Source of the DNA: Triplophysa rosa
Taxonomy: Eukaryota > Chordata > Actinopteri > Cypriniformes > Nemacheilidae
NCBI RefSeq assembly: GCF_024868665.1
Contig: NC_079908.1
Location: 3,560,475-3,624,474, forward strand
Length of the DNA: 64,000 bases
Reading direction: 5' to 3'
The notes beneath the pieces are model-generated. The model ran no database searches. It saw only the letters and a program-made list of their open reading frames with translations, and was not told the DNA's origin. Below are positions 44,713 through 57,000 of the stretch, in pieces. Position 1 is the stretch's first letter. Every line of letters starts with the position of its first letter. The translations under genes and the position numbers were made by a program.

Positions 44713-44844
44713 GCTATTTGCACTAAGTGTAAATAGCGACAGATGCTATTTACACTAAGTTTAAATAGTAGCAAGTTCTGTTTACACTAAGTGAAAATAG
44801 CAGCATTTCTTAGCGATATGCTATTTACACTAACCAAAAATAGC
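44713..44844. repeat. Four tandem imperfect palindromes
   Basis: Units at 44713-44737, 44745-44768, 44778-44801 and 44820-44844 all follow gctatttacactaagtgtaaatagc, a near-perfect palindrome about the central tta/taa. Further single copies of the half-site gtgtaaatag lie at about 45301 and 46106, so they probably belong to one larger repeat that includes a tRNA-like ccctggtctcccatgc stretch near 45183. Confidence 0.8.
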
Positions 44845-45317
44845 TGTAGGGCCTATTTTCTTTGGATTAAGAAGAAATAGTAGTTATGCTTTTTACTTAT
44901 AAATAGTGGCAGATAATGTTACTATTTGCACCTCAGTATTGTTGTGCATTAAACATTATACAATAATAACAGACAGTAAATCATTATATTTATAATTATT
45001 AAAATGATGGCAACCTATTGAGATATTAAAGCCTTATACCTACCCCTAACCTTACCCTAAACCTAAAGTTTATGAATAAAAATGAATTTTAAGTCTTAAA
45101 TCAATTTTATTGAAAACAAATGCCTTTATGATCTGTAAAGTAATAAAAAAAGGTTAAAGAAGGTTTTAAGGAGGAATAGAACCCTGGTCTCCCATGCCAT
45201 GCTTTATAGACTTTACACTTTGTGCCACTCAAATCGCTGTTTGAAATGGTGTCAATCTTACACTTTCTCTTTTCCAATCACATATTGGTGGGCGGAGCTA
45301 GTGTAAATAGTCTCTGC

Positions 45318-46078
45318 TAGGGTTGTTGTCACGGTACCACAAACATGTCTTATGATACTATACCAGCTGAAGTATCTCGATACCAAGTAGTATCACGATG
45401 CTGTGCCATATAATTCAAATCTATACAAAAAACACAGATTTAGATTAAACATTTTGTATTTACTATAGTAAACAGTATTATACTTTGCACTAGAATATGT
45501 TGTTGTATTAACTGTAGTAATTGGATAAATTGTAGCAAATACATTTACATTTAGTCATTTGTAAATACTATAAATACTGTAGTATACTTAAATATTTACT
45601 ATGATAAGACTCAAAAACACTAGTATCTATTAGTTTTAGTAGTTTATGTAGTAAATACTAAAGTACACTAGATCATTTTTCACGTAGGAACTAATTCAAA
45701 TGTTGGACAAATTTAATTGATACAGCAGTCTTTATAAAGGGAAATATTAGGCTTACTTTAAATGCAGAACTAAAACGGCCAGTAGGTGTCGTCAATTTTC
45801 CACTGAGTTAGTGAATCATTTAACCAACTCGTTCAAAACGCCAATTTGAATCATTAACTCGTCCGAGACATTCAAAACACACATCAAAACACACATTCAT
45901 TTAGGAGATAAACACCGCAAAAAGGCAGATGTAAGTGTTCAAATAAATATTAATGCGCATATGCAACATTAACTACGGTACTATGATACTACCGTTTCAA
46001 AAATAGAGAGGCATCGCGGGTATTTTGAAGCTGTAGCATCGCGATGCTACCATAGCACCGGCAAACCGTGCAACCCTA
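45318..46078. mobile_element. hAT-type element with perfect 8-bp target duplication
   Basis: TAGGGTTGTTGTCACGGTACC at the left, GGCAAACCGTGCAACCCTA at the right, flanked by gtctctgc at 45310-45317 and 46079-46086. 761 bp, no transposase. It interrupts the palindrome-bearing repeat: joining the flanks restores gtgtaaatagtctctgccaa. Confidence 0.85.
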
Positions 46079-46702
46079 GTCTCTGCCAACATGGCGGGCT
46101 ATTTGTACTCAGTGTAAATAGACTCTACGTTAAAGAAAACGGTTTATTGATTTATGTATTTGTGCGTGTACCAAAAAGTATAGTCTTTAAATATAGCATA
46201 ATGTTCACTTTTCATATTTTGTTTATGCCCGAATGGAAATGATTTAAACATGTGGTTGTTTCTTTTTGAACATTATTTAGAATGGCCCCTAAGCCTGTGC
46301 ATTTGTTATTTATTTCCTTATTATGAATTTATTGATGTATTGGTTCGTGATTCTCATAGGTTCTCCCATCTTTTGGCAAGCACTGGTCTTTTCATTTGGA
46401 TTGATTTTCTATTAGCCTTCCACAACCCTCCCATACAAACTTGGCAAGTGTTTATGCATGCGGTGTCAACCCTGTTGACTTAAAACCCCTGTTCACATCC
46501 ATTAACTGACACTTCTTGTGTTGACAACAATTATAAAAGTGTATTGTTTCATTCATAATTTACAAAAGGTGCCTATCATTTATTCAACCCAGTAACATCT
46601 GAAGAAATGGATAGTCTTTTTGCAAATGTTTAAAATTATATGAAGCATGAAGAACTTTATTCCCAAAAGTTAAATTTAAACATTTGTTGTTTTGTGAGGG
46701 CT

Positions 46703-47002
46703 TTAAAGGGATACTCCACCCAAAAATGAACATTCTGCAATGAATTACTCAAGGCCAAGTTTTTCCAAACCTGTATACATTTGTTCTGTTGAACACAAAG
46801 AAAGATATTTGAAATAATGTTAGCAATTTTCAGCTATTTTTGTACTATGGTAGTCAGTGATGTCCCAGAACTGAAAATTGCGAACATTCTTTCAAATATC
46901 TTTGTGTTCCACAGAACAAATAATTGCATACCGGATTGGGACAACTTGGGGTTGAGTAATTCATGACAGAATATTCATTTTTGGGTAGAGTATCCCTTTT
47001 AA
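46703..47002. mobile_element. TTAA-type MITE family, copy 4
   Basis: TTAA at both ends; aagggatactccacccaaaa at the left and ttttgggtagagtatccctt at the right. Inside, gttgaacacaaagaaagata and tttcaaatatctttgtgttcc are inverted. This copy carries compensating changes in both arms (atactc/gagtat, attactca/gagtaatt), unlike copies 2 and 3. Confidence 0.85.
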
Positions 47003-50000
47003 ATGTTATAAAATTGTACCATCAAAACTACAAAATTCTCACTGAGCGAGTATGTTGCAACAAAACAGATAAACAGGCCGTGCATCCTGAAATGATGTAG
47101 CACTAGTCTGCACAATGGTCTGCTAATGTAGGAGTGAAAAGTACCGATGACAATCAATGCAGAAAACACCTATTAGTAATTGTAGCTTTCTGAGCTTTTT
47201 GTATCCGGCAGCATTTTTCGATGAGTCCCACGAGGGCACAATCCTCCTCATAAAAATTGATATTAGAGCGTGTGAAAGGAAGGATTGTGTGGCAGGCTAT
47301 TCTCAGGTTCACTGGTTCATTTGATAGGGGCTTTACCAAGCAAATAAATAAAAGATGTTTTGCTGTATCAGGCACTTTTTCGACAAATTAAACCCAATAT
47401 AGCGGAACGGCCCATCTCCAGTAACGTCTGCTCCCGTGGCGACAGCGTGGAGCGGGTGGATGCTGAGTGATGTCATTGACTATCGCTGCACTGAGATGCT
47501 ACTACATCACTTTGAATACAAAAAATATGAGGCTTGGATCAGCTTGTGCAGTCTGCTTACAGTATATCAAAGTTGAAAGCCAAACTTACTAAAAGTTACT
47601 AACAGGGCATTACCTGTGATAGCTGATGTGATATCTGGTAGTATAGGTCATAAACAGTCTTCTTTGTAAAACTGTGTTTAGTAATATGCTTACATTACAT
47701 AATGTGTAATTTGATCATTTTTGAAAGTGAAATATTTCAAAAATGTATGTTTTTCCCAATGTCTCTATTTTGATCTCTTATTTAATCTTATTTAACTAAT
47801 TTCATCTCATTTGTATTTATTCATTTAGCTCAAAGCTTCATTCTAAGTTTTTTATAATCTGCGAACATACTGGCTTTTTTATTAGCTAACAAATTCGGCT
47901 ACCATGTAACATATCTCCCTCTGCTTTTGTTTATCTTATATATTCATGTATATATTTATTCATGTTTTACTTTAAATATGGCCTTCTGAGATTTAAGCCA
48001 TCTTTTAAAGTTTTCATACCCCCTATATAGGGTGTTAAATGTAATACAGAAGACCTCTTTTTATTCACAAGATGGTACAAATGAATTTTTGTAACTTGCA
48101 TTAATATGAAAAGAGGGCGACTGTGAAAGGATATGATAAATTTATTTAAGGCAGCAACTGAGCTGTACTATACTGTAAGTTTACTAGTAAGTATAATCAA
48201 ATTGGCTGTAAAAGTAATTTTAACTCACTTAAATTTTAATAATTTAAATTATATTAAATAATGTGCCTAAAGTGTATTGTAAAGCTATTAAATACACACT
48301 TTAGTGATTGCTATTCAATAATATTTCGACTTTGCAATATTTTATTTGTTTATTATCAGGTGTCCCAAATAATAAAATTACACCAAAGATTTATTGTTGT
48401 AAATTTTTTTATTCATAAATGATTTTATGAGAAGAGAGTTCAGTTTCTCTTTAAACTTCACAGTGAAGTACAAACCAAAGCTTATTTTAAACAACAAAAA
48501 GGGTCCAACGTAAAGACTTGTGGCACTCCCAAGAGCACAGTTGTTTTCTGGAGGGCTCGCATTCCTTGCTTAAATAGCTTCACAATATTTCCTTTCTCTA
48601 TTTTTTTAGTATCTAGATGACGGCTTTCTTTTCAAAAAGAACAAACAATTCATCTCCGTTTTGCTGAATCATTTCTGACAAGTGTTCCCTCCCCGATCTG
48701 CAGACCGTCAGGTGAAGTTGGAGGAAGCCGTCGGGGAATTGGATCAGATACTACCTCTCTACCCTCTCAGCTCCCCGGGGTCTCGCCGCTGTCGGTTGAA
48801 TCCTTTTTTGTTCTTCCATACTTTCTCTCTGCTCCTCAGCACTCTTTCCTTGCGCTGCTTCCCACATTTGCCAGCTGTTATCAAAATGCCCTAGTTTCTG
48901 GGTGATCCAGCAGCTTGCTCCCAATAAAGCTAACTCAACTCTTCCCTACAAATAATCACCTGGAAGAAGGTAAGGTAATGATGAAAGTTGTGTGGAGCTA
49001 GAGGTGGAATCAGAGGTTTCTACATACTGTATAAATCATTGACATGGTGCTATATTTGTTTGGCTTTTGAACAATAGGTGGCGCTACAACAAACAAAGTT
49101 ACTCCAGTACCAGCTCTCCATGCAAAATGGAATAAATAAGTCCATCAAAATTAATGAAATTCATTTGGTTCACAGCAAGCATTGTGTGAAAAGGTCTTAA
49201 AAGTTTAAAAACGAAAAAGAGGCCTGGTTGGATTTTTAATCAACATTTTCTTCCTTGCAGTCACCGTTGACAGTTTCTTGAGTTGTTTACAAACTCAAAC
49301 AGTCTATAGTTAGACTAATGGACTATATTACTTGGCCGAAAGATTGAATGACTTCAGGAAAAGTAATTTGTTTACCAGTAGGCCAAATGTATAATGGATG
49401 AAGCAAGTGTGATCTTTAAAACTTTCCGGTGACATATATTTTCTCATAAGAATACTTTGAAAACTTTTGTGATCTCCGACATAGTGCTAAAGTTTTGTAA
49501 GCAGGGCTGCTGGAAAGACCAGAGACCTCCAGAGAAATGCTGGCACGTGATAAATGCATGTGGAACACAGAGTTCCTTGGTCTCTCAAATGCAAAGGATT
49601 CTGGGCTGAAGACCATGTAATCCGTGAAATCTGGCCAATCTTGTCGTTGGCCCTGCATGGTCAGTACATCAGAATGTTTGCAGACTATAGCATGAGTAGT
49701 CTGCCAGGCCTGTTCTGTTTTGTTGGACATATGGGAATGAGGGAAATTGTGTAGGTGTGAAGAAGAGCTCTGTTTCTCATTGGATCGGCTCCTATAGTCA
49801 TTCATTATCTACATGTCTATCCATGAGGAACAGGGTAAGAGGGAAATTTAAAGAGGCGCAGCCTAATCGTAAATCTCATCCGCGAGCGACCCGCCCGTAC
49901 GCTGCCCTGAATGGTCTGGTTGTAGACTCCTTCACTGCTGTGATTTAAAGTGCCTGAAGAAGGGAGGGCGTGAATACGGAGGTTGTCTGAAAGGGTACAT

Positions 50001-50631
50001 ATATTTTTCCACCATGCGCCCACACACACGCAAAGAACACATCCCAATCGAATTGAATTATAGAACCGCCATCAGATCTGAGTGATTAAGGTCTGCTGCT
50101 GATGTGCACTTCACATATTAATACATCACGGCCATTATTATGGATTCACTACCAATTTCTGGGATTATTCGTCACCGTGTGTGCGGAATGAATGATGCTG
50201 CCACAGGAAAGCATTATGTAATCTATATCACCCTGTCACATGAAATGTTCCTATCACCAATATTTGAGACAGCGCTGATGTATGGACCGAGAGAATGACA
50301 TTCTCATTACATCAACATTCTTAGGTAATTCTATTTAGGTTCCTCTAAGGTCTGGTATGTTCTCTGTAAATGTATCTTCTTGTGTAGGAAGATGACTACA
50401 TATTTTTTGCTAAACAAGACACGAATAATGATTAGACAAGTTATTTTTTGCAGTGTAATGGAAAAAGAAACAATACTAATGTACACTTTAGGTGTGCTGT
50501 AAAAATACAGAAAAATCACGATCCTTCCTCCCTTACCAAAATCCCAAATGGCCAAATCCCACAACTCCTTTATTCATATCATTAAAATATTGATGTAGGG
50601 GTTGCCTTGAGTCTGTAGCAGACATCATGAG
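47003..50631. other. Intergenic stretch without recognised genes
   Basis: AT-rich between 47580 and 48660. GC-richer unique patches at 47050-47520, 48680-48960 and 49780-50330 have no domain-bearing frame with splice sites. Confidence 0.4.
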
Positions 50632-51060
50632 CAGTGTTGGGTGTAACTAGTTGCTAAGTAATTAGTTACTGTAATTTAATTACTTTTCCCTTGTAAAAGT
50701 GAAGTAAGGGATTACTCTTATTTTTTCTGTAATTTAATTACAGTTACTTCTGATGTAATTAAAATAAATATTGTGTGTAATATATGTGTCAAATAGTGGA
50801 ATTGACATCAACATTTAAAATCCATGCTTTTATATATTTTCTCACATTTGTAATACTACTTTATGCAGTTTTATATTATTTATTTGAATGAATTAAAAGA
50901 GCCGTTTCATGTCTATCCTTGAATCACTTAACTAATCAAGGTTGATATAGGATATATAAAGTAATAAGTAGTAAGTAATTAAATACTTTTTGGAGAGAGT
51001 AACTTGTACAGTAATCTAATTACACTATTGAATATGTAATTAGTAACTAGCCCAACACTG
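50632..51060. mobile_element. hAT-like MITE, intact copy
   Basis: CAGTGTTGGGTGTAACTAGTT to AACTAGCCCAACACTG, flanked by atcatgag (50624-50631) and atcatgac (51061-51068), 7 of 8 matching. It is the empty-site counterpart of the element at 22673-24714. Non-coding, 429 bp, with many attac/gtaat repeats. Confidence 0.85.
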
Positions 51061-51172
51061 ATCATGACTTTATAAAAGTTTGGATTATATGTGTTATATG
51101 ACTCAATAGTGCTCATAAAAGGCTGCTTAAATAGTAGTCTCACAAGTAGAGACCTAACTTGTATTCTTTACT

Positions 51173-51310
51173 TCAACTCAAGTGAAATTTATTTTACAGC
51201 GCTTTTTAATGTGCATTGCATCAAAGCAGCTGTACAAGAAGAAAAAACAACCAAAAAGAGAACACAGGTTGAACACACATAGAATAAAGATATAACCTTA
51301 AAATTAATAA
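51173..51310 (-). mobile_element. Diverged LINE 3'-end fragment
   Basis: tcaactcaagtgaaatttat, cagcgcttttt and aaagcagctgtacaa follow the order of the LINE 3' end seen at 62227, at lower similarity. Confidence 0.65.
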
Positions 51311-51359
51311 ATCAAATACAGACACACACACATACGTATCTATATACATATGTAAGCAT

Positions 51360-51816
51360 TAGGGCTGTCGCGATAAACTGACGATAAATATCACGTGATT
51401 TATGCACAGCTTTTGAGTGAAGTACGGGAAAATGCTGCTGCATTCGAAAGCCAGAGGGCGCTCTCGTGCGGAAACTCCAAATACGCACTGCAGAAGAAGA
51501 CCATAACATGTTCTAGAATCTAGGAAATGCCTATGGACATCTTTTTATCACTGTTCCTCAAGCCTCATCAGGTATTTTTATGATAATAAAGTATATTTAT
51601 AATGATTATGTTTGACGGGTGTGGCTTTTTCAAATGCACATTATAAGCGACTCAAGCTCGCACTGCTTTTAGATCGAGCAGCATTTCCTACTGATCCCAG
51701 AGACGTGCTTCACGGACAAGCTACGCATTAAAAAAAATATCGACACATTGCATATCGCAGCCAGCTTGATTTCAATAGGATTTAGTGGTATTGCGATAAA
51801 TTATCGTCCAGCCCTA
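51360..51816. mobile_element. Short hAT-type element
   Basis: TAGGGCTGTCGCGATAAACTG and AATTATCGTCCAGCCCTA are inverted ends; flanks gtaagcat (51352-51359) and ataagcat (51817-51824) match at 7 of 8. 457 bp, non-coding. Confidence 0.8.
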
Positions 51817-52773
51817 ATAAGCATTATACTGTATACTAAGTGATATTATACAGTACAACTCCTATGGTATTATTGCAAGTCTACGATGAGCTAGCGACGT
51901 GTTTATCATCAACAAGTCAAAAAAGAATTTGCAATAATATCGTGTATTTAGCATCATTTAGCATTTCTGGGAAAAATTTTTTAGACAACTTTACGATTTT
52001 AGTCTGATTAAAACGTCAGGTATAAAGATTAGACATCAACGTTATTAGCGCTCTCAATATGGATATTTCTCTTAAAGGTGCAGTGAACTGGCCGTTTTTA
52101 TTGTTTTATACTATTGTCTGATGTCTACATATGACGTTCGCGTGGTTTTTACATTCGAAAACATCAAAATCAATAAGTAATAGGCTATTTTCTACCCTGG
52201 TTTTGAGGCCGGCTGGAGAAACGCTCGGTTTTTAAGGGCGGGTCTCATAGAAGACTTGGAAGTAAACGCCCACTGCTATGATTGGATAGCAACCTGCGTA
52301 GTTGACTTAGTTGGAGCCTTCTGTGAATTTGGTTAGACACGTAGATAGTTTGTATAGCAAAAATAAAATAAAATAAATAAATAAAGTGTAGCCTATAGTT
52401 GTATGGTGTTTTGTGATATATGACTGTACATGTCAGCTTTTAAGACCCGCGAACCGGACAGAAGATCCCTGCGATCGCGGGTCTCAAATGTTATAGTTTT
52501 CATGATAAATAAACAAATGGCCAAAATGACCCAACACCAGAAATAATATCAAAACACTTCAAAACAGCCTCCATTATTCGCAAACGGTGGATAAAACCTT
52601 GAAAAATGATATATGTGCCCGCCAAATCACAGAGATGCCGATTACAATTATTACAAATGACTAGAGGTCCCCAGGTAATACTATCAGGGCATATCAAGCG
52701 ATCTCTAACCAAGCAATAGTGACGCATAGTACAAAAATGTATGCATCACATAAGATTGCTGCGCCATTTCTAT

Positions 52774-53719
52774 CGGATCCAATATTGAAGGCACAGCACT
52801 GCTTTTTAATTTTAGTCTCTCCGCAAATCCATCGTCAACCTCTGCCTTGTTCACAAAGGAATCCGCGGTAATGATTTACCCACGTGAGCTGGAACTAGGG
52901 CTGTCACGATTATTAAATAATCGTCTCATCGCGATTGTTTGACCTCATCGCGATGATTTCGGATCATCGCAATTATCGCACATCTCTATAGAAGACACTA
53001 GGGGGAGCTGTAGTGCATCTGCATATTGCATATTTTAGTGTATATATTGTTACTAAAGCATGGTAATACTTGTAAAATGTACCACCACAACACAATCACT
53101 TAAAAAAAAAACTAAAACATAAACAAATTACCTGCAATACAATTTAATATTATTTAAGCAAATCTCAGTGTGAAAACCAGTCTACCAAAATTTTGTTAAC
53201 ACACAAGTAAAATTTTACTGTAGTCTTGCAAGTGAGAAAAAAACAGACTAGAAGCTTTTCTATGACTGATAGTATTTTAACGGTGGCTTCAATTCACACC
53301 TGATCAATTTACTTCATTTACAAGTATTTGGTGGTTGTATTATTGACAGGTAAAAGCCTAAACCTTAAATATATGATGATCCAATTTTTTCCGATGTATT
53401 TCCAAGAAAAAAACATAGTCTTGTATTCAGAACAATATGGTCGTTTCAATCGCTGAATAAAAAATGAATGAGAATTAAATGTCAAAGCTCAAAAACAGAC
53501 AATTAATCGTCATAATCGACAAAGCCCTAAAACAGACAATTAATCGCCATAATCGCAATGATTTATTAGACAATTAATCGTCAATCAAATTTCATAATCG
53601 TGACAGCCCTAGCTGGAACGTCTTTAAAAATTAACTTCAACCACGCATTCCTACTGTCGGAATCCGAAGGAAGGTTATGCAGCGACTGTGTTCTTCCACA
53701 ACCAGGCACTGCACAATAT
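52774..53719 (-). pseudogene. Broken THAP zinc-finger domain
   Basis: On the minus strand, 53719-53612 encodes the N-terminal half of a THAP domain: KYCAVPGCGRTQ (the Cys-X4-Cys pair), HNLPSDSDSRNAWLKLIF and DVPA. The hAT element 52896-53611 follows, and beyond it HVGKSLP is read in frame, then after a shift DSFVNKAEVDDGFAERLKLK and AVPSILDP at about 52866-52774. The Cys-X2-His segment expected between them (a CSxHF-like block) is missing, so the zinc site is incomplete and the frame is shifted. THAP domains bind DNA, often as part of transposases. Nothing else of the protein remains recognisable. Confidence 0.7.
52896..53611. mobile_element. hAT-type element with perfect 8-bp target duplication
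   Basis: TAGGGCTGTCACGATTATT and AATCGTGACAGCCCTA form the ends, with gctggaac at 52888-52895 and 53612-53619. 716 bp, no transposase; the right third repeats gacaattaatcgtcataatcg-like units. It interrupts the THAP relic. Confidence 0.9.
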
Positions 53720-54049
53720 TTTGAGATCTTTAACAACATGATGCTTACACACACTCTATCTGGTTCAATGCAGCTTGTGTTCAGTACTGTCATGCGCGAA
53801 CCAGTGGGCAGGGCTCGAGAAGTAGGCGTTGATATTCTTCTGTGGAGGCGGTGTTCAACCTATCTATGACATAGATATGTGCATTCCAGGACCTGCCGTT
53901 CGCTGAGCCTCGTGTCAATAACAGTTGTTATTTCAGTAACAAGGGCGTTTTCAGGTCTGACACTTACAGGATGTTCGCTTGAATACGATTCCCTCTTATA
54001 TAACAAAAGCTCGGGTTAAAATTGTGGTCTTAATTCACTGCACCTTTAA

Positions 54050-57000
54050 ACAAATGCATCAATTAAAAAAATTGCCCCCCGTTCACTCCCATTCTAAAGC
54101 TTGGAAGAAAAATTATGCGTGGTATTATAACTCTGACTGCATTATTCTTCAAGAAGAAAGTCATATTCAGTCAGGATGCCTTGAGGGTGTATCCCTTTAA
54201 CAAGCGGACAGTCATTAGAACAATATGATATCATAATAAATAATAAATGCAATAAATTCCTAAGCCTTTAGACAAAAATAACAACCTTTTGTGCAGTAAT
54301 GGCACGTAAAGGTGTTCATTATTAAAGTCTATGGATATTGCATGCAGCTCCCAGTGTGTCTCTTCAAGGCCCAAGGGTTGCTAAATGCTTGTCTTTCCTT
54401 AATGATTTTAGTGTTACATATGAGCAGCTTTACCATCTAGTGTCGAGCTGAAATTACCATGCTTTAATCTCACTGTCTGCAGCTGTTATTTTACCATGCT
54501 ACTGATAGCACACCATGTGCTAATGTTATTTAGCTTACAGCTAATCTGTTTTATGTTAGGTAGAGTCCCATTTCCTTTTGATGAAAGGTTCCCTGCTTTG
54601 TGCCTGACAGGCTGACAAGGCCCTACTGTATATCCCTGAACTGTGAAAGTATGTACTGCATTACATGAAGTATGTACTTCTTGATCTTTTTAGCAGTATG
54701 CTATGTAGTATTGGCCATGTAGCTGCAGTATGCATACAGAGTGAACATACTACATCCACCATGTTTTCAAAATTCATGTGACACGTATGTTCATTTACCT
54801 ACTAACAATTACGGCTAAAAATGACTCGGGTATTGTTAAACAAGTACGAAATAAGGAATTCATTTGGTGGTCCATACATCACATACAATGTAATCATCTT
54901 GTTTACAGTTTTTCTGTATTTTTACTTTTTTAACTTTTTAAATATGGCAGCTCAGTGACCTCATGGAAAAATAATCCATTTGATACTGATAAATCTTTAA
55001 GGAAGTACACCATCTGGGTATTTTTCACAAACTTTATTTGGAAATCCGAGGATTCAGACATATTAGTTATTTTTACATACTATATACCGAAGTAAGTATA
55101 TTTGGTCGCAGTTCATATTCATATTCTATATTTTTTTACCCTCTGGGTAGCACCACCCATCATGTAATCTGATTTGTCCAAATATCTTGTTGCTAGATGT
55201 GTGGTTACAACAGTGTGTCGGTATGAAAAAGCAGTGAATTACAGGTAATTTTACCTTTATATTTTGCATACTAAAAAGCGCTCTACACTGTAACATTACA
55301 GTATCATAACATATCATACATACTGTACTGTTACTGTTGACTTAAATGATAAAATCCTTCAAATGAGAAATTAGAAGGTTAGTTGCTTTCACATCACAAA
55401 AAGAAGAAGAATCTGTTAAAATGCATTGAAATTAATCTATAAACAAGGGAAAAAAAACAAGTCTGTCAGCAATATAAAAGCTATAAAAAGTAGGCTAATT
55501 GTGCACTGCGCAATGCACACATTTTGTCAGATGAGATCAATAATAAAGGACCTGCATGGGAGCAAAACAAAGCATGTGTATTGGAAAGTCCACATTTAAG
55601 GATAAAGGAAATATTTGATACGTACAAAATGTTATAAAACATGATCTTGACAAGCAGATTTCAGGTTTTGTCCATTGAGTGCATAGAAGCTGTATTTGTA
55701 TGTTTCAGATGGTTGCCCAGGGGCATGATTAAGGTGGCCACTTAATAAACTACCTTGCCTCTGGGAATTTGATGCTACAGATATAACACAGGTGCATGAG
55801 AAAGATATTATTAATATCCCAATAATATCTCATTTAGTCCACGAAAGCAGTGTACAAAAATCAGACTCAAAAAGAAAAGCACTTTATTGAAAAGTATGCT
55901 AGTTGACATCATTTGAATGATTATTTAAACTGTGGCATCCACTGATAAATATTTTAGCAGGTCGTGCCATCTTCCTCAGGGGTTTTGGTGGCTAGTGCGC
56001 TTTTAGCTTAACAGCTTGCCGCTAGCGCTCTAAGAGTTCTGCCTAGTCGTGAGCCTGAGGGCAAGTGCACAATCATGGTGAACCTCGAATACACCGAAGG
56101 TAAGGTTCTCAGAAAATGGAAATGCCGTCATTATTCAGTTAATCAAATGTCATTTAAATGCTGCATGATTTTCTTGTTAGCGTATAGCACAAATTAGTTC
56201 AGCAGAAAGTTGGTGGTGATCTTTTTATGTCATGGATATAAATGGTTACCAGGGGCTGTAAAGCAGCTTTTTTCAACAACAAAAAGCACAATACAAGAAG
56301 TTTACATGATTTGATGAATCTTCAAAAGCAGGAAACCAAAATTTAAGACAGCGTTCAGTGATAATCTGCTGTTTCATTTTAGGTTTAGCTTCACACCATC
56401 ACTTGTGCAGGAGTTGAGCAGTGCATGACATGTGTTTAGACCACCGTTGACCCATAGCCCTGCAGTTACGACCTTGATGGCCATGGCATTTAATGACCAT
56501 TGAGATGGGACTGCAAGTTTTATAGCCCAAAGATTTGCTGCAACGCCTCAAACACACCGCTCATAAAAAAATCCAGTGTGGAGATTTACAACATGTACTT
56601 AATATGCCAGCGTGTCATAGAAGGATGTTGATTTCATAGGGTTCATAACGCACTGGGTAATATCTCACGACAAGACCGATCTTGAATCAGTCATATGAAA
56701 ATAACCTGCCATCTCAAAAAGGAAAAATACTAAAAGGGAAAATCCATGTCAGAAACAACCAGCAAGTGACGTGTGCAGGATTATGGGACAGTAATTACAT
56801 ATCGATTAGAAAGCAGCGCTGTTATTTGCAAAATTGTTTCCAGATCATTTATCTGCAGCGTTCTACTATCTACACTCTACTATCAACAAACCCCTCTCAG
56901 ATGAGGCCATTTCATTAATAAGGTTTACTTTCGCCACGACTGTTCAAATGTTACACTTGGGGAGGGTATTTGTAGTTAAAGTACTCACAGTCTTTTATCG

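Larger units (their letters stand above)
52072..54049. mobile_element. TTAA-flanked element with THAP relic (Kolobok-like)
   Basis: TTAA at 52072-52075 and 54046-54049; just inside, AGGTGCAGTGAA at the left and its inverted copy ttcactgcacct at the right. A broken THAP-domain frame lies inside on the minus strand and is split by a 716-bp hAT element, leaving about 1.25 kb. TTAA targets combined with THAP-domain proteins are the hallmark of Kolobok transposons; the assignment is inference because no catalytic domain is visible. Confidence 0.6.

Noticed and set aside
44713..44844. CRISPR-like array
   Set aside because: The units are palindromes with variable short spacers in an animal genome; no CRISPR context.
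48682..48894. 70-codon frame as a small protein gene
   Set aside because: No domain, no upstream promoter features, and no splice partner; composition alone is not evidence.
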